The notes under the pieces were generated by a model, which saw only the letters and a program-made list of their open reading frames with translations, had not been told where the DNA came from and searched no databases. The position numbers and the translations under genes were made by a program. Below are positions 26,001 to 35,056 of a stretch of DNA of 64,000 nucleotides, piece by piece. Numbering within the stretch: position 1 is the first letter of the stretch; the number at the start of each line of letters is the position of its first letter. The DNA is from Stappia stellulata DSM 5886 (GTDB lineage: Bacteria > Pseudomonadota > Alphaproteobacteria > Rhizobiales > Stappiaceae), in the NCBI RefSeq assembly GCF_000423705.1, contig NZ_AUIM01000012.1, forward strand, positions 248,001-312,000, written 5' to 3'.

Positions 26001-28073
26001 TCACGCCTTCAGATGGATGTGGAGATTGCCGTAGCCGTCCACCTCGACCCGGTTGCCCGGATGAATAACGGTGGTGGTGCCGGGGTCCTCGACCACGGCC
26101 GGGCCGCTGAATGTCATGCCGGCTTCCAGCTTGGTGCCGTCATAGATATCCGCCTCATGGACACCTTCGAGGGCATAGTCCACGCTGCGCTGCCCCTTGA
26201 GGGCCACCTGCACATCGGTGCCGGTGGGCTCGCTTCTGGCCATGGTCAGCTTGCCGACCTCGGCAGAGGCGACGAGATGAATGCCCACCATCTCCACCGG
26301 CGCGTCGAGCCGGTAGGTGTATTCGCGCTCATAGGTTTCATGGAAGGCGGCTTCGATGGCGGCCAGCCGCTCATCGGTGACGACGCCATCCTCCAGAAGG
26401 ACCTCCGTCGTGTGCTCCTGGTTCTGGTAGCGGAACTTGCCATAGCGCAGGAACTTGACCTGGTCGGCATCGATGCCTTCGCGGTCGAACTGCGCGCGCG
26501 CCCGATCCTCGGTTTCGGCAAAGACGGTTTCGAGCCCCTTCGCTGCGCCCGGCTTCAAATCGGCCAGACGGGTCACGAAGTAGTCCCGCCGCAGGTCCGA
26601 CATCATCATGCCCCAGGCGGAGAACACGGCCGCTGCCGCCGGCACCACCACCTTCTTGACCCCCAGCTCGGCGGCCAGTGCCACCGCATGCATCGCGCCG
26701 CCGCCGCCGAAGGCGACCAGTGTGAAATCGCGCGGATCGTGGCCGCGATTGAGCGAGACCAGCTTCAGCGCATTGACCATATTGTTGTTGGCGATCCGGA
26801 TAATGCCGCGCGCCGCCTCGGCTGCATCGACACCGAGCTTTTCGCCAACGGCAGTGATCGCCGTCTCGGTCGAGGCCATGTCGGCCTCCACTTCGCCGCC
26901 GCAGAAATAGTCGTGGTTGATGCGGCCGAGCCAGAGATTGGCATCGGTCGTGGTGGCGCTGGTTCCACCACGGCCATAGGCCGCCGGTCCTGGCGCAGCA
27001 CCGGCCGATTGCGGGCCCACATGCAGCTTGCCGAAATCGTCCACCCAGGCGATCGACCCGCCGCCATTGCCGATCTCCACGAGATCGACCACCGGCACCA
27101 TGATCGGATAGCCCGCCGTGGTGCGTTCGCGCTCGATCCAGTAGTCGGTCATGATCTTGACCTGACCGTCCTCGATCAGCGAGCACTTCGCGGTGGTGCC
27201 ACCAATATCGAGGGCCAGCACATTGGGTTCGCCGATCAGCTTGCCCAGTTCCGCCGCGCCCCAGAAGCCGGAAGCCGGTCCCGATTCCACCATGGTGATG
27301 GGAACCTGCGTGACCACATCGAGCGACTCCACACCGCAATTGGACTGCATGATGTAGAGATTGCGGTCAAAGCCCTTGTCCTTCAGCCCGCCGGCGAGGC
27401 GCGACAGATAGCGCTCGGCGATCGGCTGGACATAGGCCGACAACACCGCGGTGTTGGTGCGCTCATATTCGCGCCACTCGCGGGTGATCTGGTGCGACGC
27501 AACAGCCGAGACGTCCGGCCAGAGCGTCTTCACCTCGGCAAGAACCGCCTGTTCATGTTGTGGATTCGCATAGGAATGCAGGAAGGAAATGGCGACGGCT
27601 TCAACGCCATCGGCCCTGAAGTCGTCAAGGATCGCCTGAAGCCCCGAAAGGTCCAGCGGGGTCATTTCCTCACCGCGGTAGCTCATGCGGCCCGGCAGCT
27701 CACGCCGCAGGTAACGCGGCACGAATGGTTCCGGTTTCTTGTAATGCAGGTTGAAGAAATCCGGGCGGTTGCCGCGCGCGATCTCCAGCGTATCGCGAAA
27801 CCCCTCGGTGGTGATGAGCCCCACCTTCACGCCCTTGCGCTCGGTCAGCGCATTGATGACGACGGTGGTGCCATGAGCGAGGAAGTCCACGGATGACGGG
27901 TCGAGCCCGGCCTTGTCCAGAACGTTGAGCACACCCTGCTCGAAATTGGGCGGCGTCGTATCGGACTTTGCCGTGATGACGCGCGCAACACCGTTTGCAT
28001 CGGTTTCGAAGGCAACCAGGTCGGTGAATGTGCCGCCCACATCGGTTGCCACGCGGATTGTCTTGTCGGCCAT
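26001..28073 (-). CDS. hyuA: Hydantoinase/oxoprolinase A-type subunit
   Basis: 690 residues, the ATP-dependent partner of HyuB. N-terminal ribonuclease-H-like ATPase motif ATDVGGTFTDLVAFE (about 8-22), second phosphate motif LALDIGGTTAKCSLI (about 283-297), HGTTVVINALTERKGVKVGL (about 67-86) and GGGAMHAVALAAELGVKKVV (about 454-473). Typical of ATP-dependent N-methylhydantoinase, oxoprolinase or acetophenone-carboxylase-like enzymes; substrate unknown. The start codon overlaps the stop of the GAF gene by one base (TAATG), so the two are translationally coupled. Confidence 0.93.
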   Translation of the reverse strand: MADKTIRVATDVGGTFTDLVAFETDANGVARVITAKSDTTPPNFEQGVLNVLDKAGLDPSSVDFLAHGTTVVINALTERKGVKVGLITTEGFRDTLEIARGNRPDFFNLHYKKPEPFVPRYLRRELPGRMSYRGEEMTPLDLSGLQAILDDFRADGVEAVAISFLHSYANPQHEQAVLAEVKTLWPDVSAVASHQITREWREYERTNTAVLSAYVQPIAERYLSRLAGGLKDKGFDRNLYIMQSNCGVESLDVVTQVPITMVESGPASGFWGAAELGKLIGEPNVLALDIGGTTAKCSLIEDGQVKIMTDYWIERERTTAGYPIMVPVVDLVEIGNGGGSIAWVDDFGKLHVGPQSAGAAPGPAAYGRGGTSATTTDANLWLGRINHDYFCGGEVEADMASTETAITAVGEKLGVDAAEAARGIIRIANNNMVNALKLVSLNRGHDPRDFTLVAFGGGGAMHAVALAAELGVKKVVVPAAAAVFSAWGMMMSDLRRDYFVTRLADLKPGAAKGLETVFAETEDRARAQFDREGIDADQVKFLRYGKFRYQNQEHTTEVLLEDGVVTDERLAAIEAAFHETYEREYTYRLDAPVEMVGIHLVASAEVGKLTMARSEPTGTDVQVALKGQRSVDYALEGVHEADIYDGTKLEAGMTFSGPAVVEDPGTTTVIHPGNRVEVDGYGNLHIHLKA

Positions 28074-28582
28074 TACGCCACCTCCTCTTGCTCAAACCGT
28101 TCGCGCAGCATGAAACAGACCGCGCCCGGCAGTTTCAGCGTCTCTGCCGCCGCCACCTTTTCTGGCGTATAGAAACCCGCCTCATGCAGGCAGTTGATGC
28201 TGCCCACCACATTGCCGGCCAGCTCGACCGGGATGTTGATCACCGACTCGCAGCCCAGCGACCGGATCAGGTCATGGTCGAAAAAGACCTCGGCAATGCT
28301 CTCGATGTCATTGGCCACGAACATGCGCCGTTCCTTCAGGACCTGGCGCGCCCAATCCGTCTCGTTGACGGGCTTGGTGCCGGAAACCGGATAGGCTTCG
28401 GGCATGTTGGAGTAGAAGCGCGACGACACGCCCGCCCGGAAATCGAAGCTCATCAGCGTGAACAACTTCACGCCGATTACCTGCCGCGTGAGATGATAGA
28501 GCGCGTCGAACGCGGTCGCGGGCTGGTTGTCGGCAGCGGCAAGCGCGCGTTCGAAAGACGCGTAGTCGGGCATTTCCGTCAT
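28073..28582 (-). CDS. GAF-domain protein
   Basis: 169 residues forming a single GAF domain with no output domain: LYHLTRQVIGVKLFTLMSFD (about 29-48), RFYSNMPEAYPVSGTKPV, FVANDIESIAEVFFDHDLIR and CESVINIPVELAGNVVGSIN (about 111-130). Free-standing GAF proteins of this type are often found in operons for hydantoinase or amino-acid-derivative use; they may bind a small ligand as a chaperone or sensor. It overlaps the upstream ATPase gene by four bases and the downstream hyuA by one. Confidence 0.8.
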   Translation of the reverse strand: MTEMPDYASFERALAAADNQPATAFDALYHLTRQVIGVKLFTLMSFDFRAGVSSRFYSNMPEAYPVSGTKPVNETDWARQVLKERRMFVANDIESIAEVFFDHDLIRSLGCESVINIPVELAGNVVGSINCLHEAGFYTPEKVAAAETLKLPGAVCFMLRERFEQEEVA

Positions 28583-29385
28583 GACGGTTCCTTTGTGAGG
28601 CTGTTTTTCAGCTCATGTTCCTCGCGGGTGATCACCGGCACCGCACCGATCAGCCCGCGCGTGTAGGGGTGTTGCGGCCGGGTGAAGATGGTCTCCACCT
28701 CGTCGAGTTCGACCATGCGGCCCTTCTCGAAGACGGCCACCCGGTCGGCAATGTTGCGCACCACGGCGAGGTCGTGCGTGATGAAGAGATAGGTGAGCTT
28801 TCGCTTCTGCTTGAGCTCGGAAAGAAGCTTCAGGATCCGGGCCTGCACCAGGACATCGAGCGCCGAGGTGGGCTCATCCAGAACAACCAGATCGGACTCG
28901 CAGGCAAGCGCCCGGGCAATCGCCACACGCTGCCGCTGACCGCCGGACAGGGCCGCCGGCGAGCGCGACCGCAACTCGGCGGGAAGGCCCACCTCTTCCA
29001 GAAGCGTGCCGGTGCAATCCCAACGGCCGCGTTTCTCTCCAATGTCATGAACGTCCAGCGGCAGGCGCAACGATGCGCCGATGGTGCGCTTGGGGTTGAG
29101 CGACGAAAGCGGGTTCTGCTGCACGAGCTGAATGGCCCGGCGATGTTTTGCCAGTCGCCGCGCCGGCAAGACTTCACCGCGATAGGTGACGGTGCCGGTG
29201 GTCGGCGGGTAGATGCCCAGCGTCATGTTGGCGATGGTCGATTTTCCCGAGCCGGATTCGCCGACGATGGCGAGGCATTCGCCTTCCATGACGTCGAAGG
29301 AGATGCCTTCCACCGCACGCACCTCGCGGTCGCCCACATGGAAGATCTTGGAAATGTCCCTGAGGGAAAGAAGCGGAGCCGTCAT
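28579..29385 (-). CDS. Peptide/nickel-type ABC transporter ATPase (OppF/DppF-like)
   Basis: 268 residues. Second nucleotide-binding subunit of the oligopeptide-type importer. Walker [10 protein letters not shown] (about 37-45), signature LSGGQRQRVAIARAL (about 143-157), Walker B LVVLDEPTSALD (about 163-174), H-loop FITHDLAVV, and the family end motif [17 protein letters not shown] (about 237-253). Overlaps both neighbours by four bases. Confidence 0.93.
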   Translation of the reverse strand: MTAPLLSLRDISKIFHVGDREVRAVEGISFDVMEGECLAIVGESGSGKSTIANMTLGIYPPTTGTVTYRGEVLPARRLAKHRRAIQLVQQNPLSSLNPKRTIGASLRLPLDVHDIGEKRGRWDCTGTLLEEVGLPAELRSRSPAALSGGQRQRVAIARALACESDLVVLDEPTSALDVLVQARILKLLSELKQKRKLTYLFITHDLAVVRNIADRVAVFEKGRMVELDEVETIFTRPQHPYTRGLIGAVPVITREEHELKNSLTKEPS

Positions 29386-30272
29386 CGTGCACCTCCCGGC
29401 TCGCCGCAGCTCTCGTGAACGATCAGCGGCTCGTGAAACCGCTCCGATGCTTCTTCGATATCCGGAATTCCCCCGCCGGTGATGCGCGGAATGGCGCGCA
29501 TCAGGGCCTGGGTGTAGGGGTGTTGCGGATTGTCGAAAAGGTCGTCGGTGCGCGCCTGTTCCACCAGCCGGCCCTTGTAGATGACATAGACCCGGTCGGC
29601 GAATTCCCGCACCACACCGAGATTGTGCGAGATGAACAGCACCGAGGTGCCATGGCGTGTCACCACATCGCGCATCAGTTTCAGGGTCTGCGCCTGGACG
29701 GTCACGTCGAGCGCCGTGCCCGGCTCATCCGCGATCAGAAGCGAGGGCTCGTTGGCCAGCGCCATGGCGATCATCACCCGCTGGTTCATGCCACCCGATA
29801 GCTGGAACGGGTAGCTGGCGAGAACCCGCGCGGGGTCCGGGATAAGCACTTCATCGAGAAGCGCCGTGGCCCTCTCCATGGCCTGCGTCTTCCCGATGCC
29901 GGGCGCGCTGCGTCTCAAGACCTCATGAAACTGCGCGCCGACCGTATAGACGGGATTGAGGGAAGAGGTCGGGTCCTGAAAAATCATCGACATGCGCGTA
30001 CCGCGCAGCGCGTGACGCTCGCTCTGCGACAGCTTCTCAAGGTCTCGCCCCTCGAACTGAAGCAGACCGTCGACACGCGTGCCGCGCGCCATCTGCAGGA
30101 GCCCGATGATCAGCCGCGCGGTGACCGATTTTCCGGATCCGGACTCCCCGACAAGCGCGACGCGCTCCCCCTTGGCGATATGCAGCGATATGCCATGCAG
30201 CACATCGATGATGCCGGTATAGGTGCGAAAGCTCAGATGCAGGTCGCGGATCAGAAGGGTTGGCTCACTCAT
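29382..30272 (-). CDS. Peptide/nickel-type ABC transporter ATPase (OppD/DppD-like)
   Basis: 296 residues. Walker [13 protein letters not shown] (about 41-52), Q-loop IFQDPTSSLNPVYTVG, signature LSGGMNQRVMIAMAL (about 155-169), Walker B LLIADEPGTALDVTVQAQ (note Gly in place of the usual Thr in DEPTTALD), and NPQHPYTQALMRAIPR near 256-271. Start is ATG 30272, overlapping the upstream permease stop by four bases; a longer open frame upstream overlaps the permease. Confidence 0.92.
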   Translation of the reverse strand: MSEPTLLIRDLHLSFRTYTGIIDVLHGISLHIAKGERVALVGESGSGKSVTARLIIGLLQMARGTRVDGLLQFEGRDLEKLSQSERHALRGTRMSMIFQDPTSSLNPVYTVGAQFHEVLRRSAPGIGKTQAMERATALLDEVLIPDPARVLASYPFQLSGGMNQRVMIAMALANEPSLLIADEPGTALDVTVQAQTLKLMRDVVTRHGTSVLFISHNLGVVREFADRVYVIYKGRLVEQARTDDLFDNPQHPYTQALMRAIPRITGGGIPDIEEASERFHEPLIVHESCGEPGGAR

Positions 30273-31102
30273 TCGTCGACCCCCAGTATTTCGCGCAGCG
30301 CATCGCCGAGAAGGTTGAAACCGAACACTGCCACCAGGATCGCAAGGCCCGGGAAGACGGTGAGCCACCAGGAATCCGGCAGATACTTGGCTCCCTCCGC
30401 CACCATCGAGCCGAGATCGGGTGTCGGCGGCTGGACGCCAAGGCCAAGGAAGGAAAGTGACGAGGCGATCAGGATCACAAAGCCGAGATCGAGCGTCATC
30501 TTGGTCAGGATGGCCGGCACGCAGTTGGGCAGGATTTCGCGGAACATGATGTGCAGACGCGACGACCCGATCACCTCTGCCGCCAGCACATAGCCTTCTT
30601 CGCGTTCGCCGCGCGCCAGATTGTAGACAAGCCGCGTGTACCAGGGCCACCACATGGCCGTCACGGCGAGCATGCCATTGAAGAGCGTCGGTTCCAGCAG
30701 CCCCATGATCGACATGGCCAGCACCAGCGGCGGGATCGACAGGAAGACATCCGTCACCCGCATCAGGATCGATTCCGTCCAGCCTCCGAGGTAGCCGGCG
30801 GCAAGCCCGATGGTGACCCCGACGGGAACGGCCACCGCCAGCACCACCACGCCGAGGAAGAGCGAGATCCGGTAGGCGTAGAGGATGCGGCTGAACAGGT
30901 CCCGGCCGACAAGATCGGTCCCGAACAGATAGGGCCAGCCGGGCGCCTTGTTGAAGTTGGCGAAATCCACCACCGCGCCGCGATGGTCGGGAAACGGCGC
31001 AATGACATCGGCAAAGACGGCCGCCAGAACGACGAGCGTGATGAGGAGGACGCCGAGCGCGGAGAGCGGATTGCGCAGAAGGATCGCGAGCGTACGGGTC
31101 AT
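30269..31102 (-). CDS. Peptide/nickel-type ABC transporter permease (DppC-like)
   Basis: 277 residues, about six TM helices. Family signatures: FGTDLVGRDLFSRILYAYRI (about 60-79) and the EAA-type loop EVIGSSRLHIMFREILPNCV (about 183-202), then SFLGLGVQPPTPDLGSMVAE (about 227-246). Inner-membrane partner of the DppB-like subunit. Overlaps the next gene by four bases on each side. Confidence 0.94.
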   Translation of the reverse strand: MTRTLAILLRNPLSALGVLLITLVVLAAVFADVIAPFPDHRGAVVDFANFNKAPGWPYLFGTDLVGRDLFSRILYAYRISLFLGVVVLAVAVPVGVTIGLAAGYLGGWTESILMRVTDVFLSIPPLVLAMSIMGLLEPTLFNGMLAVTAMWWPWYTRLVYNLARGEREEGYVLAAEVIGSSRLHIMFREILPNCVPAILTKMTLDLGFVILIASSLSFLGLGVQPPTPDLGSMVAEGAKYLPDSWWLTVFPGLAILVAVFGFNLLGDALREILGVDE

Positions 31103-32124
31103 GTGGACCTCTGCGACAGGCGGATGCGCGGATTTATGATGGCGATCAGGATATCCACGATGATGTTGACGATCAGGAACATGGCCGAGATGACCAGCAC
31201 CGTTCCCACAATGGCATTCAGGTCCTTGCGCAGGATCACGGCCACGCCGTAGCGCGACAGGCCCGGCCAGGCGAAAACCGCCTCCACCAGAAAGGCATTG
31301 CCAAGCATGGCCGCGAAATCGAGGCCGATAATGGTGAGCGACGGGATGAGCGAAGGCCGGAAGGCGTAGCGCCGCGCGATCTTGCGTTCAGGAAACCCGT
31401 AGGAGCGGGCCATCTCGATATAGGGCCGGCCATATGTCTCGACCATATTGGCGCGCGTCAGCCGCGCGGCCTGTCCGATACCGGAAAGCGCAAGGGCAAA
31501 GGCCGGCAGCACCAGATGCGACAGCGCATTGGCGAAGGCCGCAATGTTCCCCGCCGCCAGCGTATCCACCAGCAGGAAGCCGGTGACGCTGGGGATGGCG
31601 TAGGAATCCGAAATGCGCCCGGCAACCGGAAAGAGCGGGAGGAAATAGGCGAAGAGCAGCATCAGGATCACCGCCCACACGAAACTCGGTGCCGAGACAC
31701 CGAGGATCGAGATCACCCGCACCGTGCCGTCGATCCAGCTGTTGCGGTAGCGTGCCGACAGGATGCCCAGCGGCAGGCCGATCAGGATCATCATTGTCCC
31801 GGCCAGCAGCACCAGTTCCAATGTTGCCGGCAGGAATTGCGCGATGTCGGCGGTCACCGGACGGTTCGTATAGAGCGATACGCCGAGATCACCGCGTGCG
31901 AGATCGGCGAGGAAGTAGCCGTATTGAAGCGGCAGCGGCTCATTGAGATGCAGCTTCTCGCGCAGCACCTCCACCTGCTCGGGGGACGCGCTCGGGCCCA
32001 GCGCGATGCGCGCCGGATCGCCCGGAATGATCCGGGCGATGGTGAAGATGAGCATGGAGACCCCGATCAAAACGATCAAAGAAATCCCCAGCCGCTTCAG
32101 GATGAGGCGGGTTACAGACGACAT
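31099..32124 (-). CDS. Peptide/nickel-type ABC transporter permease (DppB-like)
   Basis: 341 residues, six TM helices. The N-terminal helix is followed by RIIPGDPARIALGPSASPEQ (about 32-51) and LREKLHLNEPLPLQYGYFLA; the EAA loop is ARSYGFPERKIARRYAFRPS (about 240-259) and the end contains AMLGNAFLVEAVFAWPGLSR. Sixty-seven bases separate it from the binding-protein gene upstream, the only noticeable gap in this otherwise overlapping operon. Confidence 0.94.
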   Translation of the reverse strand: MSSVTRLILKRLGISLIVLIGVSMLIFTIARIIPGDPARIALGPSASPEQVEVLREKLHLNEPLPLQYGYFLADLARGDLGVSLYTNRPVTADIAQFLPATLELVLLAGTMMILIGLPLGILSARYRNSWIDGTVRVISILGVSAPSFVWAVILMLLFAYFLPLFPVAGRISDSYAIPSVTGFLLVDTLAAGNIAAFANALSHLVLPAFALALSGIGQAARLTRANMVETYGRPYIEMARSYGFPERKIARRYAFRPSLIPSLTIIGLDFAAMLGNAFLVEAVFAWPGLSRYGVAVILRKDLNAIVGTVLVISAMFLIVNIIVDILIAIINPRIRLSQRST

Positions 32125-32191
32125 TGCGTCACCATTTGCTGAAGGAGCACCGGCCCGGTCGCTTGTTCGACCGAAGCAGTTGCCTCGATCG

Positions 32192-33793
32192 CTATTGTCC
32201 GGTCATTTCCATAAGCCGGAAGCTGAAGCCCATGCCGTCGAGGCCGAAAGCCTTGGCCGGGTCCTGCAGTGCCGGGGCCTTGACCCGGTCGCTTGCAACA
32301 AACACCGACTGCCGGTCGTAGGCATAAATCGTCGGCGCAATCTGCATCAAACGGTCATTGAGCTGGGAATAAGCGACCTCGCGCTCTTCGGGCGTGGCAG
32401 CCTTGCGCCCCTTGTCGAGCGCCGCATCCACCTGCTCGTCGTCCAGATACTCCGGAGATTGCCAGGTGCCGCGCACCGATGAATGATACATGGGATAAAG
32501 CAGCGTATCGGGATCCCCGGTCACCGCATTGGCGAAGATTTGCGAGATATGCGGTGTCGTTTCCGGGTTGGTCACCTGCTCGGTGAAGAGCGCCCAGGGG
32601 ATCTTGCGGATTTCCGACTTGATGCCGATCTCCGCGAAATTCGCCTGCATGAGAAGAGCAAAGCGCTCCTCGATTGCAACCTCGCCGATCCATGAAACTT
32701 GGAGCGTGAACTCGGAAGGATCATATTTGCAGTCAGCAAGATATTGCCGCGCCGCGTCCACATCCCGCTCAAGTTTCCGGTCAACCGGATTGGAACCGTA
32801 CATGCCGACAGGAACGCCACCCGTCGACGGGCTGCCCTGAGCCACACCGTCGGAGATGGAGACCATTGCAAGACCTGTTGCGTAATCATAGGCCTTGGCC
32901 AGTGCCAGGCGGCAATTGGCATCGTCCAGCGGCGCTTTCGCGGTGTTCATCTTGATGTAGAAGCCGCCGCCGCCGGTCTCGGTGAAAAGCTGCGCGCCGT
33001 CGGCAGCCAGCGCCTTCATCACCTCCGGCGGGAGCCATTGCGAGGAAATGTCGTGTTTTCCCTGCGCGATCAGGGTTCGTACAGTCGCTGCCTCAAGTCC
33101 GTAGCGCAGGCGCACCGTATCCGGCGCCGCATCGGGAACACCGAGAAAATAGTCGGCGTTCTTCTGCATCACGGTTTCATCCTGCGGATTGTGCGCGGAG
33201 ACCGAGTAGGCACCGGTGCCGGCAGAATTGGACGAAAGAAAAGCCTGCCCCCAGTCCTTCATCTCGCCTTCACCGTCACCGAGATTTTCCATCACCAGTT
33301 TCTTGTCGACGATGGGCAGGCGCACAAGCGAGGCAATGAAGGGCGAATAGGTTTCGGTGAGCTTGAAGCGAACCGTGTGTGTGTCGACCGCCTCGGCGCT
33401 CTCGACCTTTTCGAACAGGAAGGAAAGACCCTGCCCCAGCGCATTCATGCGCTCGAAGGAAAACACTACATCCTCGGCAGTGAGCGGATTGCCACTTTGG
33501 AAGGATACATCGGAGCGCAGCTTGAACACGAAATCCGTGCCGTCCATCTCCCAGCTTTCGGCAAGGTGCGGCGCATATCCCGGCCCGCCCTGAATGGGCA
33601 GAACCAGCGTGTCATAGACGTTGAACATCAGGATCGAGTCGGCGTAGTCGCTCGCCTTTCCCGGGTCCATTTCGCCTACGGCGACCTCGTCGAGGCGAAG
33701 AACGCTCTCCGCCGCGGCCTCGAGCGGATGAAGCGGCGAAAGCGCGGTCGCGGCAAGGAGCGCCGCAGCCAGGAAGATGGAAGGCTTTTTCAT
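32192..33793 (-). CDS. Periplasmic binding protein of a peptide-type ABC transporter (family 5)
   Basis: 533 residues. Signal peptide MKKPSIFLAAALLAATALSP with cleavage near AAA-E (about 29). The mature part is a three-domain family 5 receptor: YDTLVLPIQGGPGYAPHLAE (near 60-79), SDVSFQSGNPLTAEDVVFSF (near 94-113) and NSAGTGAYSVSAHNPQDETV. In context the ligand is more likely a modified amino acid, hydantoin-like compound or short peptide than an ordinary oligopeptide. Its start overlaps the stop of the XRE-cupin regulator by one base, so it is coupled to it. Confidence 0.92.
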   Translation of the reverse strand: MKKPSIFLAAALLAATALSPLHPLEAAAESVLRLDEVAVGEMDPGKASDYADSILMFNVYDTLVLPIQGGPGYAPHLAESWEMDGTDFVFKLRSDVSFQSGNPLTAEDVVFSFERMNALGQGLSFLFEKVESAEAVDTHTVRFKLTETYSPFIASLVRLPIVDKKLVMENLGDGEGEMKDWGQAFLSSNSAGTGAYSVSAHNPQDETVMQKNADYFLGVPDAAPDTVRLRYGLEAATVRTLIAQGKHDISSQWLPPEVMKALAADGAQLFTETGGGGFYIKMNTAKAPLDDANCRLALAKAYDYATGLAMVSISDGVAQGSPSTGGVPVGMYGSNPVDRKLERDVDAARQYLADCKYDPSEFTLQVSWIGEVAIEERFALLMQANFAEIGIKSEIRKIPWALFTEQVTNPETTPHISQIFANAVTGDPDTLLYPMYHSSVRGTWQSPEYLDDEQVDAALDKGRKAATPEEREVAYSQLNDRLMQIAPTIYAYDRQSVFVASDRVKAPALQDPAKAFGLDGMGFSFRLMEMTGQ

Positions 33794-34422
33794 TATGTTT
33801 CCCCTTTTTTTTCGTGAGATTCACCGGCGGGAGAATGAAGCGCGCGAAGCCCGGGCTCCTCGCCGAACACGTCCATCGTCCCGACCCACAGAACAGCTGC
33901 CGGCTCGTCCGTGTGGTTCCACGTGGCGTGCGTGCGGGAAGACTGGAAATGGATGGAGTCGTTCTCCCCCAGAACGCTCAGCTCCCCCTCGAGCTCGACC
34001 GTGATCGCGCCCTTGAGAACGAAGATCATTTCCTCGCCCTCATGGGCAATGGGCTCGCCCCGGTGTCCCGGCGGTTCGTGAATGATGACGCTGCGCAGCA
34101 CATTGCCGGGAAAGGAGGAGGAAACACGCTCGTAGCTGAGCGAGTTCTCGCTGATGGCATATGTCGCGCGCTGATCATGCCGCGACAGCGCGGCCCCGGC
34201 GCCAGGCTGGGACAGGAAGTTGGCCACTTCCACCTGAAGGACCTGCGAAACGGCAACCAGCGAGGAGAGAGAGGGGGTGGCGATGCCTCGCTCGATTTGG
34301 GAGATGAAGCCGACTGACAGGCCCGCACCGTCGGCAACCTCTTTCAAGGTCAGACCGAGCTCCCGGCGCCGACGGCGCAGCTTCTTGCCCAACTGTGTTG
34401 GCTGCTCAGAAATCTTGGCCAA
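33793..34422 (-). CDS. XRE-family regulator with C-terminal cupin domain
   Basis: 209 residues. HTH at about 12-66 (LRRRRRELGLTLKEVADGAG, then LSVGFISQIERGIATPSLSS) and a cupin domain at about 118-190 (EPIAHEGEEMIFVLKGAITV, DSIHFQSSRTHATWNHTDEP) with the His/Glu ligands of a small-molecule pocket. Such XRE-cupin proteins respond to amino acids, polyamines or related compounds. It is the first gene of the 13-kb hydantoinase/transport operon and probably its own regulator: a 10-bp inverted repeat lies just upstream. Confidence 0.92.
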   Translation of the reverse strand: MAKISEQPTQLGKKLRRRRRELGLTLKEVADGAGLSVGFISQIERGIATPSLSSLVAVSQVLQVEVANFLSQPGAGAALSRHDQRATYAISENSLSYERVSSSFPGNVLRSVIIHEPPGHRGEPIAHEGEEMIFVLKGAITVELEGELSVLGENDSIHFQSSRTHATWNHTDEPAAVLWVGTMDVFGEEPGLRALHSPAGESHEKKGET

Positions 34423-34445
34423 GACGACTATCAGCCCCTCTAGTC

Positions 34446-34481
34446 ATTTTAGTGCTGTTAAAATTTAAGCGGCACTAAAAT
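34446..34481. promoter_or_regulatory. Inverted repeat upstream of the XRE-cupin operon (candidate operator)
   Basis: ATTTTAGTGC (34446-34455) and GCACTAAAAT (34472-34481) are perfect 10-bp inverted copies with a 16-base AT-rich centre (TGTTAAAATTTAAGCG). The element begins 24 bp before the XRE start codon, and its half-sites are 26 bp apart centre to centre. The spacer may contain a -10 sequence on either strand. Position and symmetry suit autoregulation by the XRE protein. Confidence 0.6.
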
Positions 34482-35032
34482 TTCACGTCAAGCCCTGTCG
34501 TGGCAGTTTTCTGGCTCGTTGACTGAGCTGCTCCCCGATCGTTGGACAGGATCTGGCGGAATTGAAGCGACACGCTGGACCTGCCGACCTGGTCTCGGGC
34601 GAGCCGCCACTACTTGCACGAGGGATCGCGCCACGCCTTCGCCCGCCTGCGCGAAACCGGGCGCCGGGTCCGTCACTCGCAAGGCGCGGAGGCACGTCAC
34701 TCGACTTCATTCACCTCCTCCCCGCGCGCCTCCGCGAATTGGCTGACAGATAGCGATAGTCCGCGAGATTTTTGGCGAGGGTGGGTCCAGAAGTTCCCGT
34801 GAATTCAATCGGTTGGTTTTTGGTGGCGCCTTTCGCGGCATGTTTGTAAAAAATGTTGTTTAGCTATTTCAGATGCTTAGGGTGGAAAAATTAGTATAGT
34901 GCAAGTGATTCTGGCGCGTCGGGGGCAGGGCGGGGCTGGCGATTATTTCAAGAGCGCGGCCCCTCGCACCCGAAAGCGTCGCCGCGACAAGGTCATGCTG
35001 AGACAGACGAAGCGCGCCAGAAGCGCCTTTGT
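34482..35032. other. Gene-free stretch between the hydantoinase operon and the methyltransferases
   Basis: Short frames here are Arg/Pro/Ser-rich and lack family features. The sequence changes from GC-rich (34500-34760) to AT-rich (34810-34905), where a promoter for the plus-strand genes could lie. No insertion sequence ends or tRNA can be seen. Confidence 0.5.
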
Positions 35033-35056
35033 TTGACGGCGTCAGTCAGGGTTATA

